64,000 nucleotides of DNA from RGIG426 sp045598965 (GTDB lineage: Bacteria; Bacillota; Clostridia; Oscillospirales; Acutalibacteraceae): positions 1 through 64,000 of the forward strand of contig JAZRVH010000009.1 of NCBI GenBank assembly GCA_045598965.1. The letters run 5' to 3'. Below are positions 52,852 through 63,000 of this stretch, piece after piece (the first letter of the stretch is position 1; each line of letters opens with the position of its first letter). The notes beneath the pieces were generated by a model. That model was given only the letters and a program-made list of their open reading frames with translations. It did no database searches and had not been told where the DNA came from. A program made the position numbers and the translations under genes.

Positions 52852-55260
52852 TTACCGCACGACCAGGTTGACGAGTTTTGCGGGGATATACAACTCTTTG
52901 ACGAGTGTTTTGCCGGAAAGCTCTGCCGCCACTTTTTCATCCGCTTTGGCGAGGGCGAGCACGTCCTCTTTTGCCATATCGGGGGCAATGTTCAAGCGGG
53001 CACGGATTTTGCCGTTAACCTGTACCACGATTTCAACCGATTGCTCCACACACTTCGCATCATCCCACGTGGGCCAAGAGGTTTCGTTAAGCATTCCGCC
53101 GAAGTGCATCTGCTCGAAGATTTCCTCCGTGATGTGAGGGGCTACCGGGTTTAAGAGCGTGATAAAGGTTTTGAGCTCGCCACGGGTAACGGAGCCTTTG
53201 GCATAGATATCGTTGAGCAACGTCATCATCGCCGCAATGGCGGTGTTGTATTTGAGAGTTTCGAAGTCCTCGGACACCTTTTTAATGGTGCGGTGGAAGG
53301 CACCCTCCAGCTCTTTGGAGTACTCCTCTTCGTCGGTGACCATTTCCTGGAGTGCCCACAGACGGTCGATAAAGCGTTTGCAGCCACGGACACTGTTTTC
53401 CGACCAGGGAGCCGCCTTTTCGTAGTCACCCATAAAGAGGACATAGAGACGGAGAACATCGGCACCATACTGCTCCACAACCTCGTTGGGGTCAACGACG
53501 TTTCCTTTGGATTTGCTCATTTTTTCGCCGTCCGGCCCGAGGATAAGACCCTGTGCCGTGCGTTTGGCGTACGGCTCGGACACCGGCACTTCCCCGAGGT
53601 CATAGAGGAATTTGTACCAGAAACGGGAATAAATCAGGTGGCGGGTAACGTGTTCCATACCGCCGTTATACCAGTCGACCGGCATCCAGTATTTCAGCTT
53701 GTCGGCGTCGGCAAAAGCCTCGTTGTTTTTCGGGGCAATGTAACGCAGGAAATACCACGGCGAGCCTGCCCACTGGGGCATTGTGTCGGCTTCTCGTGTT
53801 GCCGCTCCGCCGCATTTCGGGCAGGTGCAGTTGACGAAATCCTCCACCTTGGCAAGCGGACTTTCGCCGTCCGAGCCAGGCTCGAATTTTTCCATTTTGG
53901 GGAGCTTCAGCGGCAGTTCGTCATAGGGAACAGCCACCATACCGCACGTGGGGCAGTGGATAATCGGAATGGGTTCGCCCCAGTAACGCTGACGGTTGAA
54001 CGCCCAGTCTTTCATCTTGTACTGAACGCCCTTTTCGCCGACGCCTTTTTCCTCTAAATACTCAATCATACGGGCGATGGAATCTTTTTTGTTTTGGAAG
54101 CCGTTGAGGAATTGGGAGTTGACCATTTCGCCGTCGCCGGTATAGGCTTCTTTCGAAATATCGCCGCCTTTGATGACCTCGATGATGTCAATGCCGAATT
54201 TTTTGGCGAACTCATAGTCACGGTCATCGTGGGCGGGCACTGCCATAATGGCACCGGTGCCGTAGCCCATCATAACATAGTCGGAGATGAAAATCGGAAT
54301 ATCCTCGCCGGTGAGGGGATGGGTGGCACAAAGGCCATCCAGTTTTACGCCGGTTTTGTCTTTGACCAACTGGGTACGCTCGAATTCGGTTTTTTTGGCA
54401 CACTCGGCACGGTAAGCGGTCACAGCGTCGAAGTTTTTAATGGACGCCTGATATTTGTCTAAGAGCGGATGCTCCGGTGCCATAACCATAAAGGTGACAC
54501 CGTAGAGAGTGTCCGGACGAGTGGTGTAAATCCGTAGGGTTTCGTCATGGCCGGAAAGGGTGAAGTTGACGAAAGCACCGGTGGATTTACCAATCCAGTT
54601 TTCCTGCTGGAGTCGGATGTTGGGGAGGAAGTTTACCTCGTTGAGGCCCTCCAGCAGTTTGTCGGCATAGTCGGTGATACGCAGATACCACACGTCTTTG
54701 GATTTTTGGACAATGTCGCTGTGGCAGATATCGCATTTGCCTCCCTGAGAGTCCTCGTTGGAGAGAACCACCTTACAGCTGGGGCAGTAGTTGACGAGCG
54801 TTTTGTCACGGAAGACAAGGCCTTTTTCGAACATTTTAAGGAAAATCCACTGGGTCCAGCGGTAGTAATCCTCCTCGGTGGTGTCGATAACACGATTCCA
54901 GTCGAAGGAGAAACCCACGGCTTTCAGCTGAGAGGTGAATTTTTCGATGTTGATATCGGTGACCTGACGGGGGTGCATACCGGTTTTGATGGCATAGTTT
55001 TCGGTGGGGAGACCGTAGGCGTCAAATCCGATGGGGAACAGTACGTTATAGCCCTGCAAACGGCGTTTGCGGGATACCACTTCCAGTCCCGAATAGGCTT
55101 TGATATGCCCTACGTGCATACCGGCACCCGAGGGATAGGGGAATTCTACGAGGCCGTAGAATTTCGGTTTGTCAGAGTTGTCTTTGGCGGCGAAGGTTTG
55201 TTTTTCGTCCCAAATTTTTTGCCATTTTTTCTCAACGGCGGAAAAATCATAGCGGTCCAT
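52852..55260 (-). CDS. leuS: Leucyl-tRNA synthetase
   Basis: This encodes about 802 residues, the bacterial LeuRS length. Motifs are HVGH within PSGAGMHVGHIKAYSG near residue 40, the editing domain with GYGTGAIMAVPAHDDRD, a zinc-type CPKCGG patch, and GEKMSKSKGNVVDP near 565, followed by the anticodon-binding helices. ATG 55260 (MDRYDFSAVEKKWQ) fits the family start; ATG 55269 is 3 codons upstream and the ribosome sites are weak for both. It follows rsfS within a few bases. There is no T-box leader since the gene is within an operon. Confidence 0.96.
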   Translation of the reverse strand: MDRYDFSAVEKKWQKIWDEKQTFAAKDNSDKPKFYGLVEFPYPSGAGMHVGHIKAYSGLEVVSRKRRLQGYNVLFPIGFDAYGLPTENYAIKTGMHPRQVTDINIEKFTSQLKAVGFSFDWNRVIDTTEEDYYRWTQWIFLKMFEKGLVFRDKTLVNYCPSCKVVLSNEDSQGGKCDICHSDIVQKSKDVWYLRITDYADKLLEGLNEVNFLPNIRLQQENWIGKSTGAFVNFTLSGHDETLRIYTTRPDTLYGVTFMVMAPEHPLLDKYQASIKNFDAVTAYRAECAKKTEFERTQLVKDKTGVKLDGLCATHPLTGEDIPIFISDYVMMGYGTGAIMAVPAHDDRDYEFAKKFGIDIIEVIKGGDISKEAYTGDGEMVNSQFLNGFQNKKDSIARMIEYLEEKGVGEKGVQYKMKDWAFNRQRYWGEPIPIIHCPTCGMVAVPYDELPLKLPKMEKFEPGSDGESPLAKVEDFVNCTCPKCGGAATREADTMPQWAGSPWYFLRYIAPKNNEAFADADKLKYWMPVDWYNGGMEHVTRHLIYSRFWYKFLYDLGEVPVSEPYAKRTAQGLILGPDGEKMSKSKGNVVDPNEVVEQYGADVLRLYVLFMGDYEKAAPWSENSVRGCKRFIDRLWALQEMVTDEEEYSKELEGAFHRTIKKVSEDFETLKYNTAIAAMMTLLNDIYAKGSVTRGELKTFITLLNPVAPHITEEIFEQMHFGGMLNETSWPTWDDAKCVEQSVEIVVQVNGKIRARLNIAPDMAKEDVLALAKADEKVAAELSGKTLVKELYIPAKLVNLVVR

Positions 55261-55270
55261 TTGTGTCATC

Positions 55271-55645
55271 TCATTTCTCAGTATTTTCAAGGAATTCGGC
55301 GGCATCGACGTCGACACCGTCTTTCCAAAGATGTTCCAGGTTATAAAATTCACGGGCTTCCTGCATGAACACGTGTACAACTACCGAACCGTAGTCCATC
55401 AGCACCCACGAGGAGTTGCGATACCCTTCGGTACGCAGAGGCTCGATTCCCTGCTCTTTCAGGTCGTATTCCACGTAATCGGTGAAAGAGCGAACCTGGG
55501 TGGAGCTTGTGCCCTCTGCAATGACGAAGTAATCGGCAATAGAGGTTAGAGCGTGTACGTCAATAACCTTAATGCCGGATGCCTTATGGTTGTCCAGCGA
55601 GCGGACAATGGCACCGCAGAGGTCTTTTGGGGTATTAAAACTCAT
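55271..55645 (-). CDS. rsfS: Ribosomal silencing factor RsfS
   Basis: This 124-residue protein binds L14 and keeps the subunits apart when nutrients are low. Typical are IKVIDVHALTSIADYFVIAEG, a middle QVRSFTDYVEYDLKE, and GYRNSSWVLMDYGSVVVHVF near the end. Its start overlaps the stop of the LCP gene by 4 bp. The order nadD-yqeK, LCP, rsfS, leuS is known from other Clostridia. Confidence 0.95.
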   Translation of the reverse strand: MSFNTPKDLCGAIVRSLDNHKASGIKVIDVHALTSIADYFVIAEGTSSTQVRSFTDYVEYDLKEQGIEPLRTEGYRNSSWVLMDYGSVVVHVFMQEAREFYNLEHLWKDGVDVDAAEFLENTEK

Positions 55646-56994
55646 TCCTCATCCTCCTGTTCGATAATGCCGGTTTGTTTCACCAGCAATTTATCAAAGG
55701 TTTTGGTTTGGAGATTGGATTTTTCGGTGTTGGCAATCTCGGTCATTTTGAGGTATTCCTCGGTGAGAGGAGTGCCGTAAGGATTGAAGGAGTCGTTGAT
55801 AAGGGTGCAAAGCTCGTCCTTATGCACTGAGTAGAAGTTGCCGCCCTCCAACGAGGCAACTTCGCCGGGCAGAATGGAAATGCTGATTTTAGAGCGGTCA
55901 ATTTTGTTGAGGTCCGCTACCAGTTTTTCCATCAGTTCGATGTCTTCTTCAATGCTGTTGTCCCGTTTGGTGCGGATGGGTGTAGACCCTTTCATCAGCG
56001 GGAACAGCACATCTTCATCCAGCTTTTTGGCGTCGGTGGTCATCAGGCGTTCAAACAACGCCACATACACCTGACGTTGACGGGTGAGGTTTTTAAGCTC
56101 ACCGTTTACCGATTCCCAGTCGCCGAGGGCGAATTCCAACGCTCCCTCGCCATCTACCGTTTGGATACCGCCGTCATAGGTGATGTCGCCCAGCGTCATC
56201 GCTTCGGGGAGGTTGATGTCAACGCCGCCCACCAAATCCACCAATTTCACAAAGGCTTCCTGCGGGAAAATATAGTAGTTGTCGATGGGCAGAGTGTATT
56301 GCGAGGTGAACACCTCTAACAGGTTGTTGACGGCACTGCCCTTCTTTTGCGTGATTTTTGTGTTGCAAACCTTGCCGTTGCTCAGAGTGACGTTGTGTTT
56401 TCCGTCGGTGATTTCGGCTTCAAACACCTGTTTGCGGCAGGTCTCACACCAGTTGAGCGGTTTGGGAGTGGACCACACGCCGCCCACGGTTTTGACGGCG
56501 AAGTGTTCGCTGTCGCCGAGATACGTGCCGGTGGGAACCTGCATCACGTTGACGGTTTTGGATTTTTTGTCATAGCAAACAACGGAAACCATTTGCATAC
56601 GTCCGGTGGTGCCGTTTTCTTTTTCTTTTCCGAGCATACCGAGTAAATAGTATGCCACGTTATCGTTTTCTTTAGCGGCGACGATGGCACCTGGCGTTTG
56701 GGAGTTATCGCCGCTAAAGTAGGTTTTCACGTATTTGTAAGCGGTAATACCAAACCACACCAGTGCCGCCACGAACAGCAAGAACAACACAACTAAGATG
56801 ATTTTGCCAACCGGTGCCCCGTTCTTTTTCTTTTTGCGGCGAGCGGGGGTGCGAGAGGCGGTGGAGGAACGACTTCCTCGCAGCTGTACCTGAGATTGTG
56901 CCTCGGGGGCGATGGTACCGCCACTGTGTTTGGCGGCACGAGCGGCCTTTTTGGCGGCTTTCATCCGTTTTTTCTGTCGATTATCTTTTGCCAT
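55642..56994 (-). CDS. LCP-family (LytR-CpsA-Psr) wall ligase
   Basis: This encodes 450 residues. A basic cytoplasmic N-terminus of about 65 residues precedes one membrane helix near 66-88 and an extracellular LCP domain. Visible family features are the VVCYDKKSKTVNVMQVPTGTYL strand pair, FVKLVDLVGGVDINLPEAM and LEFALGDWESVNGELKNLTRQRQVY with the conserved Arg residues. LCP enzymes transfer lipid-linked polymers to peptidoglycan. The insert with GWCETCRK-like cysteines (WCETCRKQVFEAE) is unusual. The C-terminal 40 residues are acidic. Confidence 0.88.
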   Translation of the reverse strand: MAKDNRQKKRMKAAKKAARAAKHSGGTIAPEAQSQVQLRGSRSSTASRTPARRKKKKNGAPVGKIILVVLFLLFVAALVWFGITAYKYVKTYFSGDNSQTPGAIVAAKENDNVAYYLLGMLGKEKENGTTGRMQMVSVVCYDKKSKTVNVMQVPTGTYLGDSEHFAVKTVGGVWSTPKPLNWCETCRKQVFEAEITDGKHNVTLSNGKVCNTKITQKKGSAVNNLLEVFTSQYTLPIDNYYIFPQEAFVKLVDLVGGVDINLPEAMTLGDITYDGGIQTVDGEGALEFALGDWESVNGELKNLTRQRQVYVALFERLMTTDAKKLDEDVLFPLMKGSTPIRTKRDNSIEEDIELMEKLVADLNKIDRSKISISILPGEVASLEGGNFYSVHKDELCTLINDSFNPYGTPLTEEYLKMTEIANTEKSNLQTKTFDKLLVKQTGIIEQEDEE

Positions 56995-57000
56995 TTTCGA

Positions 57001-58206
57001 TCATCCTTTCGTTATAGATGAAGCGGATTCTTGCAGCTCTTTTTGGGCGGCAAGTGTATCGGGATGGGGCTCACGCCCCTTTTCTTTCAGTTCATTGATA
57101 GAATATCGCACCGCATACCGCATCGCCTCATCGGAGGAGATGTCGGCACGGCGACGCATTTCCGCCACATCGGGGTAATGTCGTCCGGCGGCGGTAAAGT
57201 CGGCGATGTAAACCGTTTTTTCCAGCGGGGTCATTCCCGCACGGGCGGTCGTATGATAGCGGACGGCATTGAGCATATCGGTATCGGTGATGCCAAGTAC
57301 GTGCTCCAAAAACACCGCACCGATAGTGGCGTGCCACAGCTTGGGTGCGTTTTGCGTGTCGGCGTCTAACGTGACACCGAAGCTTTCGCACACACCCATT
57401 TGTTCGGCGGGGGAAGCATCCTTCATGATATCGTGGAGTAGGCCGGCGGTGTAGGCTTTTTGGGGGTCGGCACCGTAAAGGGGTGCCAGTCGTTTGGCTT
57501 CGTCCGCCACGGCGAGAGAATGTTCGAACCGGTAGGGGGTGAGCCGTCGTTTTAGAATGGCGATATATTGCTCATTTGTGGTGGGGACAGTCGCCATACT
57601 GTCCGGCAAATAGAGGTCGTGGTCTTCAATATAGTCGGCAACAGCGGGGGAAAGGAACCGACGCCAGTTGCGGTTATCCTGGTCACGGATTGCTTTGCGT
57701 AAGGCGGTAGAGGAAATGCGGGGCGTGTTGGCGGAAATGACAATGCACCGAGCACCGTCAGCGGTGAGCTTTTCGGCGTGAGCGGTAAGCGTTTTTGCGG
57801 AGATATCGTCCCGTGGGACGGTACACAACACGGCACGGGCTTTGATGTCGTCATACCGAAACCAGGTGGAGACGGTAAGGAACATATCCGCACCCATTAA
57901 GAGATACCACTCGGCATCCTTAAACCGCTCGCTCATAATATCCAGAGTGTCGGCGGTGAAGCTTGCACCGCCCCGTGCGATTTCCACACGGGAGACACTT
58001 ATGTAGGGGTACGGCTCTGCCGCCAACTCGCACATAGCGGCACGATGAGCGGCGGGTGCCATTTCGGTTTTCAGCTTGTGAGGAGGTTGTGCAGTGGGCA
58101 TCAAAATGATGCGATCAAGGCAGAGCTCCTTTTTGAACGCTTCGCAAAGTGCGAGGTGGCCATTGTGAATGGGGTCAAATGTACCGCCGAACAAGGCGAT
58201 TTTCAA
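57001..58206 (-). CDS. nadD: Fusion of NadD adenylyltransferase and YqeK HD phosphohydrolase
   Basis: This encodes about 401 residues. The start is TTG 58206, 8 bp after GGAGG; the GTG at 58215 overlaps that site. Residues 1-200 are nicotinate-mononucleotide adenylyltransferase (NAD synthesis) with FGGTFDPIHNGHLAL and the ISSTALRKAI motif. Residues 210-400 are a YqeK-type HD domain with RFEHSLAVADEA, GLLHDIMKD and VRYHTTARAGMT, which hydrolyses Ap4A. In Bacillus these are separate neighbouring genes; here they form one chain with no stop between. Confidence 0.93.
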   Translation of the reverse strand: MKIALFGGTFDPIHNGHLALCEAFKKELCLDRIILMPTAQPPHKLKTEMAPAAHRAAMCELAAEPYPYISVSRVEIARGGASFTADTLDIMSERFKDAEWYLLMGADMFLTVSTWFRYDDIKARAVLCTVPRDDISAKTLTAHAEKLTADGARCIVISANTPRISSTALRKAIRDQDNRNWRRFLSPAVADYIEDHDLYLPDSMATVPTTNEQYIAILKRRLTPYRFEHSLAVADEAKRLAPLYGADPQKAYTAGLLHDIMKDASPAEQMGVCESFGVTLDADTQNAPKLWHATIGAVFLEHVLGITDTDMLNAVRYHTTARAGMTPLEKTVYIADFTAAGRHYPDVAEMRRRADISSDEAMRYAVRYSINELKEKGREPHPDTLAAQKELQESASSITKG

Positions 58207-58240
58207 AGCCCTCACCTCCTAACAGAAATAATAAGCAACA

Positions 58241-58531
58241 TCAGCGGGGAAGAACGATGGTGGGTTCCTCCGCACGACGGCGATAAAGCACAAAGGTGCG
58301 GCCGATGACTTGTACCGTTTCGGCACCGACAGCGGCGGCAATTTCCTCTGCTGTTTCCCGTGCGGTTTTCGGGGCGGTTTCCAGCACTCTGCCTTTGATG
58401 AGCTCACGGGCTTCCAAAGCGTCGTCCGCCTGTTTGACAAGAGCGTCGGAAATGCCGCCTTTGCCGATATGGACAATCGGCTCGTAGTCGTTGGCAAGTC
58501 CACGCAGATAGGCACGTTGTTTGCTGGTCAT
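58241..58531 (-). CDS. yhbY: YhbY-type (CRM domain) RNA-binding protein
   Basis: This 96-residue protein is a single CRM domain, with MTSKQRAYLRGLANDYEPIV at the start, the GKGGISDALV loop and RELIKGRVLE. YhbY binds pre-50S particles. It lies 4 bp after rdgB and 34 bp before the NadD-YqeK gene. Confidence 0.95.
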   Translation of the reverse strand: MTSKQRAYLRGLANDYEPIVHIGKGGISDALVKQADDALEARELIKGRVLETAPKTARETAEEIAAAVGAETVQVIGRTFVLYRRRAEEPTIVLPR

Positions 58532-58535
58532 AAAA

Positions 58536-59135
58536 TCACTCCTTGTGGGTTTTTACATAGTTGTCAAGGCGGGAGGCAAAGGCGTTCAGTGCCAACCCAC
58601 GGTGGCTGACGGCGTCCTTTTCGTCGGAGGAGATCTCCGCAAAGGTTTTGCCGCCGGGAAGTTCGAAAATCGGGTCATACCCAAAACCGGAATTGCCACG
58701 GCATTCGAAAGCGATAAAGCCCTCGCACACGCCTTCGGCTTCGATTACGTCGCCATTCGGCATATAACAGCAAATGGATGCCACGAAGTGGGCGGTACGT
58801 TGCTCGTGGGGTGTGTCGCCGAGATTTTTAAGCAGGGTGGCTTTGCGTTGTCCTGCCGGGGCGTAGCGGGCGGTATACAGCCCGGGGGCACCGCCGAGGG
58901 CATCCACACAAAGGCCGGAATCATCCGCCACGGCGGCAATGCCGCTTTCCATGCAGGCGGTTTTCGCTTTAATGAGGGCGTTTTCGGCAAAGGTTTTGCC
59001 GGTTTCCTCCGGCTCGGAAAGGGTGATGCCGAGCTGGTCGGCGGTGACCGCTTCGACCGAGCAAGCGGCAAGAATACGGGACAATTCCTCGATTTTCCCT
59101 TGGTTATGGGAGGCGATAAGCACTTTCATACTCAT
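58536..59135 (-). CDS. rdgB: XTP/dITP diphosphatase (HAM1/RdgB)
   Basis: This 199-residue enzyme removes deaminated purine nucleotides. It has IASHNQGKIEE at the start, the substrate loop DDSGLCVDALGGAPGLYTARYA, and SGFGYDPIFELP with SHRGLALNAF at the end. ATG 59135 overlaps the ftsY stop; ATG 59129 (MKVLIAS) is the other option and fits the family start better. Confidence 0.95.
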   Translation of the reverse strand: MSMKVLIASHNQGKIEELSRILAACSVEAVTADQLGITLSEPEETGKTFAENALIKAKTACMESGIAAVADDSGLCVDALGGAPGLYTARYAPAGQRKATLLKNLGDTPHEQRTAHFVASICCYMPNGDVIEAEGVCEGFIAFECRGNSGFGYDPIFELPGGKTFAEISSDEKDAVSHRGLALNAFASRLDNYVKTHKE

Positions 59136-60046
59136 GCGTCCTCTCCGAACAGCTCGTTGGCAAAGGCAGTCGGGTCAAAGGGCTGTAAATCGTCTACGCC
59201 CTCGCCGAGGCCGACAAATTTAACCGGCACATCCAAATCCTCACGGATGGAGAGGATAACACCGCCACGGGCGGTGCCGTCCAGTTTGGTGAGAACAATA
59301 CCGGTGATATCGGCGGCAGTCTTAAATTCACGAGCTTGGTTGACGGCGTTTTGACCGGTGGTGGCGTCCAGCACCAACAGCACCTCTTTCGAGGCGTTCG
59401 GCAGTTCACGGTCAATCACACGGTGGATTTTTTCCAGTTCCTGCATAAGGTTTTTCTTGTTATGCAGACGGCCGGCAGTGTCCACAATGACGATATCGGT
59501 GCCACGGGCTTTTGCGGCGGCACAACTGTCAAACACGACGGCGGCGGGGTCGGCACCCTCGCTGTGTTTCACCATATCTACGTCGGCACGGTTCGCCCAC
59601 ACCTCCAGCTGTTCGATAGCGGCGGCACGGAACGTATCGGCGGCAGAGAGCAGGATTTTTTTGCCCTGTGCTTTGTAAAACGATGCCAGTTTGCCGATGG
59701 TAGTGGTTTTGCCCACACCGTTGACGCCGATGACCAACACGACGGAGGGCGTGGTTTCGAGGGACATTTCCTGTCCTCCACGGAGCATTTCCGCCACAAT
59801 ATCTTTGAGAGCCGTTTTAGCTTCCATCGGGTCTTTGATGCCCTGCTCCTTAACACGCTTTTTCAGCTCATCGCAAATGGCGGCGGCGGTGGAAGCCCCC
59901 ACGTCGCCCATAATGAGCAGTTCCTCCAGTTCTTCGAACAGTTCGTCGTTGACGCTCAGGGAGGAGCGGAACAGAGAACTGACAGGCATGGAGAGAGTTT
60001 CTTTTGTTTTTTTCAGCCCGGAGCTGATTTTCTCAAAAAAGCCCAT
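59132..60046 (-). CDS. ftsY: Signal recognition particle receptor FtsY
   Basis: This encodes about 304 residues, without the acidic A domain found in E. coli, as usual in Firmicutes. The NG domain has GVNGVGKTTTIGKLA (G1), DTFRAAAIEQL, DTAGRLHNKKNLM (G3), TKLDGTARGG (G4) and a C-terminal amphipathic end. It brings ribosomes with bound SRP to the translocon. ATG 60046 is 7 bp after AAAGGA; ATG 60052 is only 1 bp away. The order smc-ftsY is standard in Firmicutes. Confidence 0.96.
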   Translation of the reverse strand: MGFFEKISSGLKKTKETLSMPVSSLFRSSLSVNDELFEELEELLIMGDVGASTAAAICDELKKRVKEQGIKDPMEAKTALKDIVAEMLRGGQEMSLETTPSVVLVIGVNGVGKTTTIGKLASFYKAQGKKILLSAADTFRAAAIEQLEVWANRADVDMVKHSEGADPAAVVFDSCAAAKARGTDIVIVDTAGRLHNKKNLMQELEKIHRVIDRELPNASKEVLLVLDATTGQNAVNQAREFKTAADITGIVLTKLDGTARGGVILSIREDLDVPVKFVGLGEGVDDLQPFDPTAFANELFGEDA

Positions 60047-60079
60047 AGTCATATCCTTTCACAAAGTGGGGTTTTGGGG

Positions 60080-63000
60080 TTACGTCGCTTCGCCACGTTC
60101 ACCAAGCTTCATTCCGAGACGTTCCTCCACCTCGCTGGCACGCAGTTCGAGGAGTTTGGTGACGCCGGATTCTTGCATAGTGACGCCGTACAGCACGTCG
60201 GCTTCCTCCATGGTTCCTCGACGGTGGGTGATGACGATGAATTGCGTTTCGTCGGTCATACGACGCAGGAACTGGGCGTAACGGGAAACGTTGACGTCGT
60301 CCAATGCGGCTTCAATTTCGTCCAATACGCAGAAGGGCGACGGGGTAACTTTCAAAATAGCAAACAAAAGGGCGATGGCGGTGAGTGCCTTTTCGCCGCC
60401 GGACAACGCATCCAAATTGAGGATGACCTTTCCGGGCGGTTGAACGTTCATTTGGATGCCGGAGTGAAGCACATCGTCCGGTTCCTCCAACTTGAGTTCG
60501 GCTTTGCCGCCGCCGAACAGCTCGGCAAAAACAACGCCGAAATGTTTGTTGATTTTATTGAAGCGGTCGACAAACATCTCACGCATTTGGGTGGTGAGGT
60601 CGTTGATGAGGCTTAGCAGTTCGGTGCGGGAAATCTCCACGTCTTTCACCTGCTCGGACAGGAACGCATAGCGTTCGCTGACCTCTTTGAATTCCTCAAT
60701 AGCGTCCACGTTGACGGTGCCGAGAGCACGGATTTTACTACGCAGCTCGGTGAGGCGTTTTTGTGCTTCGGGGACATTTTCAATCGGTTCGGTTTGTGCC
60801 TCCGCCTCGGCACGGGTCAACTCGTACTCCTCATACAGCTTGCGGACGATTTCGTCCGTTTCGGCTTCGGCACGGAACGCTTTTTCCTCCAACCGGGCCA
60901 CTTCGCCGGACAGCCGTTCCTTTTCCTCCATTTGCTCTTTGGAGGCTTGACGCAAAGCGGTAACGCTTTGCTCGCCGTCCGTCCGTTCGTGGACGAGGGC
61001 TTCCATCTGCTCACGGGAAGCGGCGGCTTGTTTGCGGCAATTCTCTGCCTGAGCTTGCAGGTCGAGGATTTCTTTTTCGATAGCTTCGATTTGCAGGTTT
61101 AGCAATTCGATTTGACCTTGCAGTAACTGCTTGGCACCGTCGCTGTCTGTTTTGCGGCGGTCAATGCCTTCGATGGCGGCGTTGAAAGCTTCAATTTCTT
61201 TTTCAAAGCCGTGTTCTTGCAGCTTGAGTTCTGCCATTTGGGCGGACAATTCCTCCCGAGCGGCGGTCATTTCCGCACGACCGCCGGAAAGGGCAGACAG
61301 CTTCGCTTCGATTTCGGCTTGCTCCTTGAGCAAAGAGGAAGCTTCCTTGCCCGCCGCCTCCATATCGGAGCGGATTTCTTCAATGCGGGTGTTGAGGGTT
61401 TCAATCTCGCTGAGGCAATCCGCCACAGCCTGGTCGCCGTTTTCTGCAAGCTCGGTGACACGGCGTAACTCCGCCTCAAGACGAATGCCGTCTTCTTGGG
61501 CGGTGGTAAGTTCGCCTTGGGCACCGGATAACGCCGCTTCGGCGGCGGCGGCATCTTCTTTGGCGGAAATGAAGTCGGCGTTCGCTTTTTGTGCCTTGGT
61601 TTCCATTTCTTTCAAAGAGGTGGAAAGTTTTTCCATTTCGGCACGGCGGGAGAGAAGTCCCGCCCCTTTGACGTGGGAACCGCCGGTCAACGAACCGCCG
61701 GCGTGAACCAACTGGCCGTCCAGTGTGACGAATTTGACACGGTAGCCGGTCTTTTTCGCCAAGACGGTGGCACAGTCAAGATCCTCGGCAACGGCAGTGC
61801 GGCCGAGCAGGCTTTCCATGACGTCGTTGTATTTTTTGTCAAAGGAGATGAGGTCGGAGGCGATGCCCACATACCCCATTTCGCCTTTTAAGTCTTTTTC
61901 GTCCAGCTTGCCGCCTCGGATGGTTTGAAGCGGTAGGAAGGTGACACGGCCGGCATTTTCGTTTTTGAGGAAACGGATAGCACTTTTGGCATCTGCCTCG
62001 GTTTCGCATACCACGTTTTGGGCGTTGTTGCCGAGAGCGGTTTCGATGGCAAGAGCCACATCGGTGGGAGCTTCGAGAAGTCCGGCAACCGGGCCCAAAA
62101 TGCCACGCAACGCTCCACGGCCCGCTTGCTTCATCACGGCTTTGGTGCTGCCGGAGAAGCCCTCCATGCTACGCTCCAATTCTTCAAGAATACGCAGGCG
62201 GCGACGGTGATCCTCCACATCCAAGCGGAGTTTTTCCGCAACGGTGCGGGCGGCCTCCGCTTTGTCCGAACGGGATTTATGGCGGAGAGAATATCCGGTA
62301 ACCGCATTTTGCAGGCTGTCGATTTTTTCTTTGCAGGCGGCGACGGCCTGTTCGCATTCTTTCTTTTCGGCGGCGGCGGCTTCGCTTTGGCCTTTTTTAA
62401 GCAGTACCGCAGCGTTCAGTTGAGACAGCCGAGTGTTGATTTCCGAAAGAGAGGATTCGCCGGTAACCTCACGTACCCGCACGTCGGCAATTTGTTTTGC
62501 GAGATCGGCGGCACGGTGGTTTTCGACTTCCATTTTGTTGCCCGCCTCGTCGCTGTCACGGGAGAGGGCATCCATTTTTTCGGAGAGTGCGAGCCGCTCT
62601 TTTTCGGCGGCGGCGATTTTATCACGACGGTCTTCGATATCCGCCAAGCGAGCGGTACGTTCTTCCTCCAACTGTTCGGCACTTTCCGATTGCTGTGCCT
62701 GCTCGTTTTGCATACGGGCGATGTTTTCGTTGTGGTGGTCGATATCGTTGCGGCGAACGGCAATTTCGCCCTCGTGGCGAACGGCGTCCTCCTCGAAAGC
62801 GGCGGCGGCACGGTTCAGCTCGTCCATCTGTACGGCGAGACCGGCGGCACGGTTGCCGATTTCTTCGATTTTCGCCTCCACATCCGCAATGGCGGCGGCG
62901 GCGGAATCGTACTGCGTGCGGGCGAGCTCTAATTTGCCGCCCAGTTCACGGAGAACATCACGAGAGGTGTCCAACGTGTGAAGCCACAGACCGATTTCCA

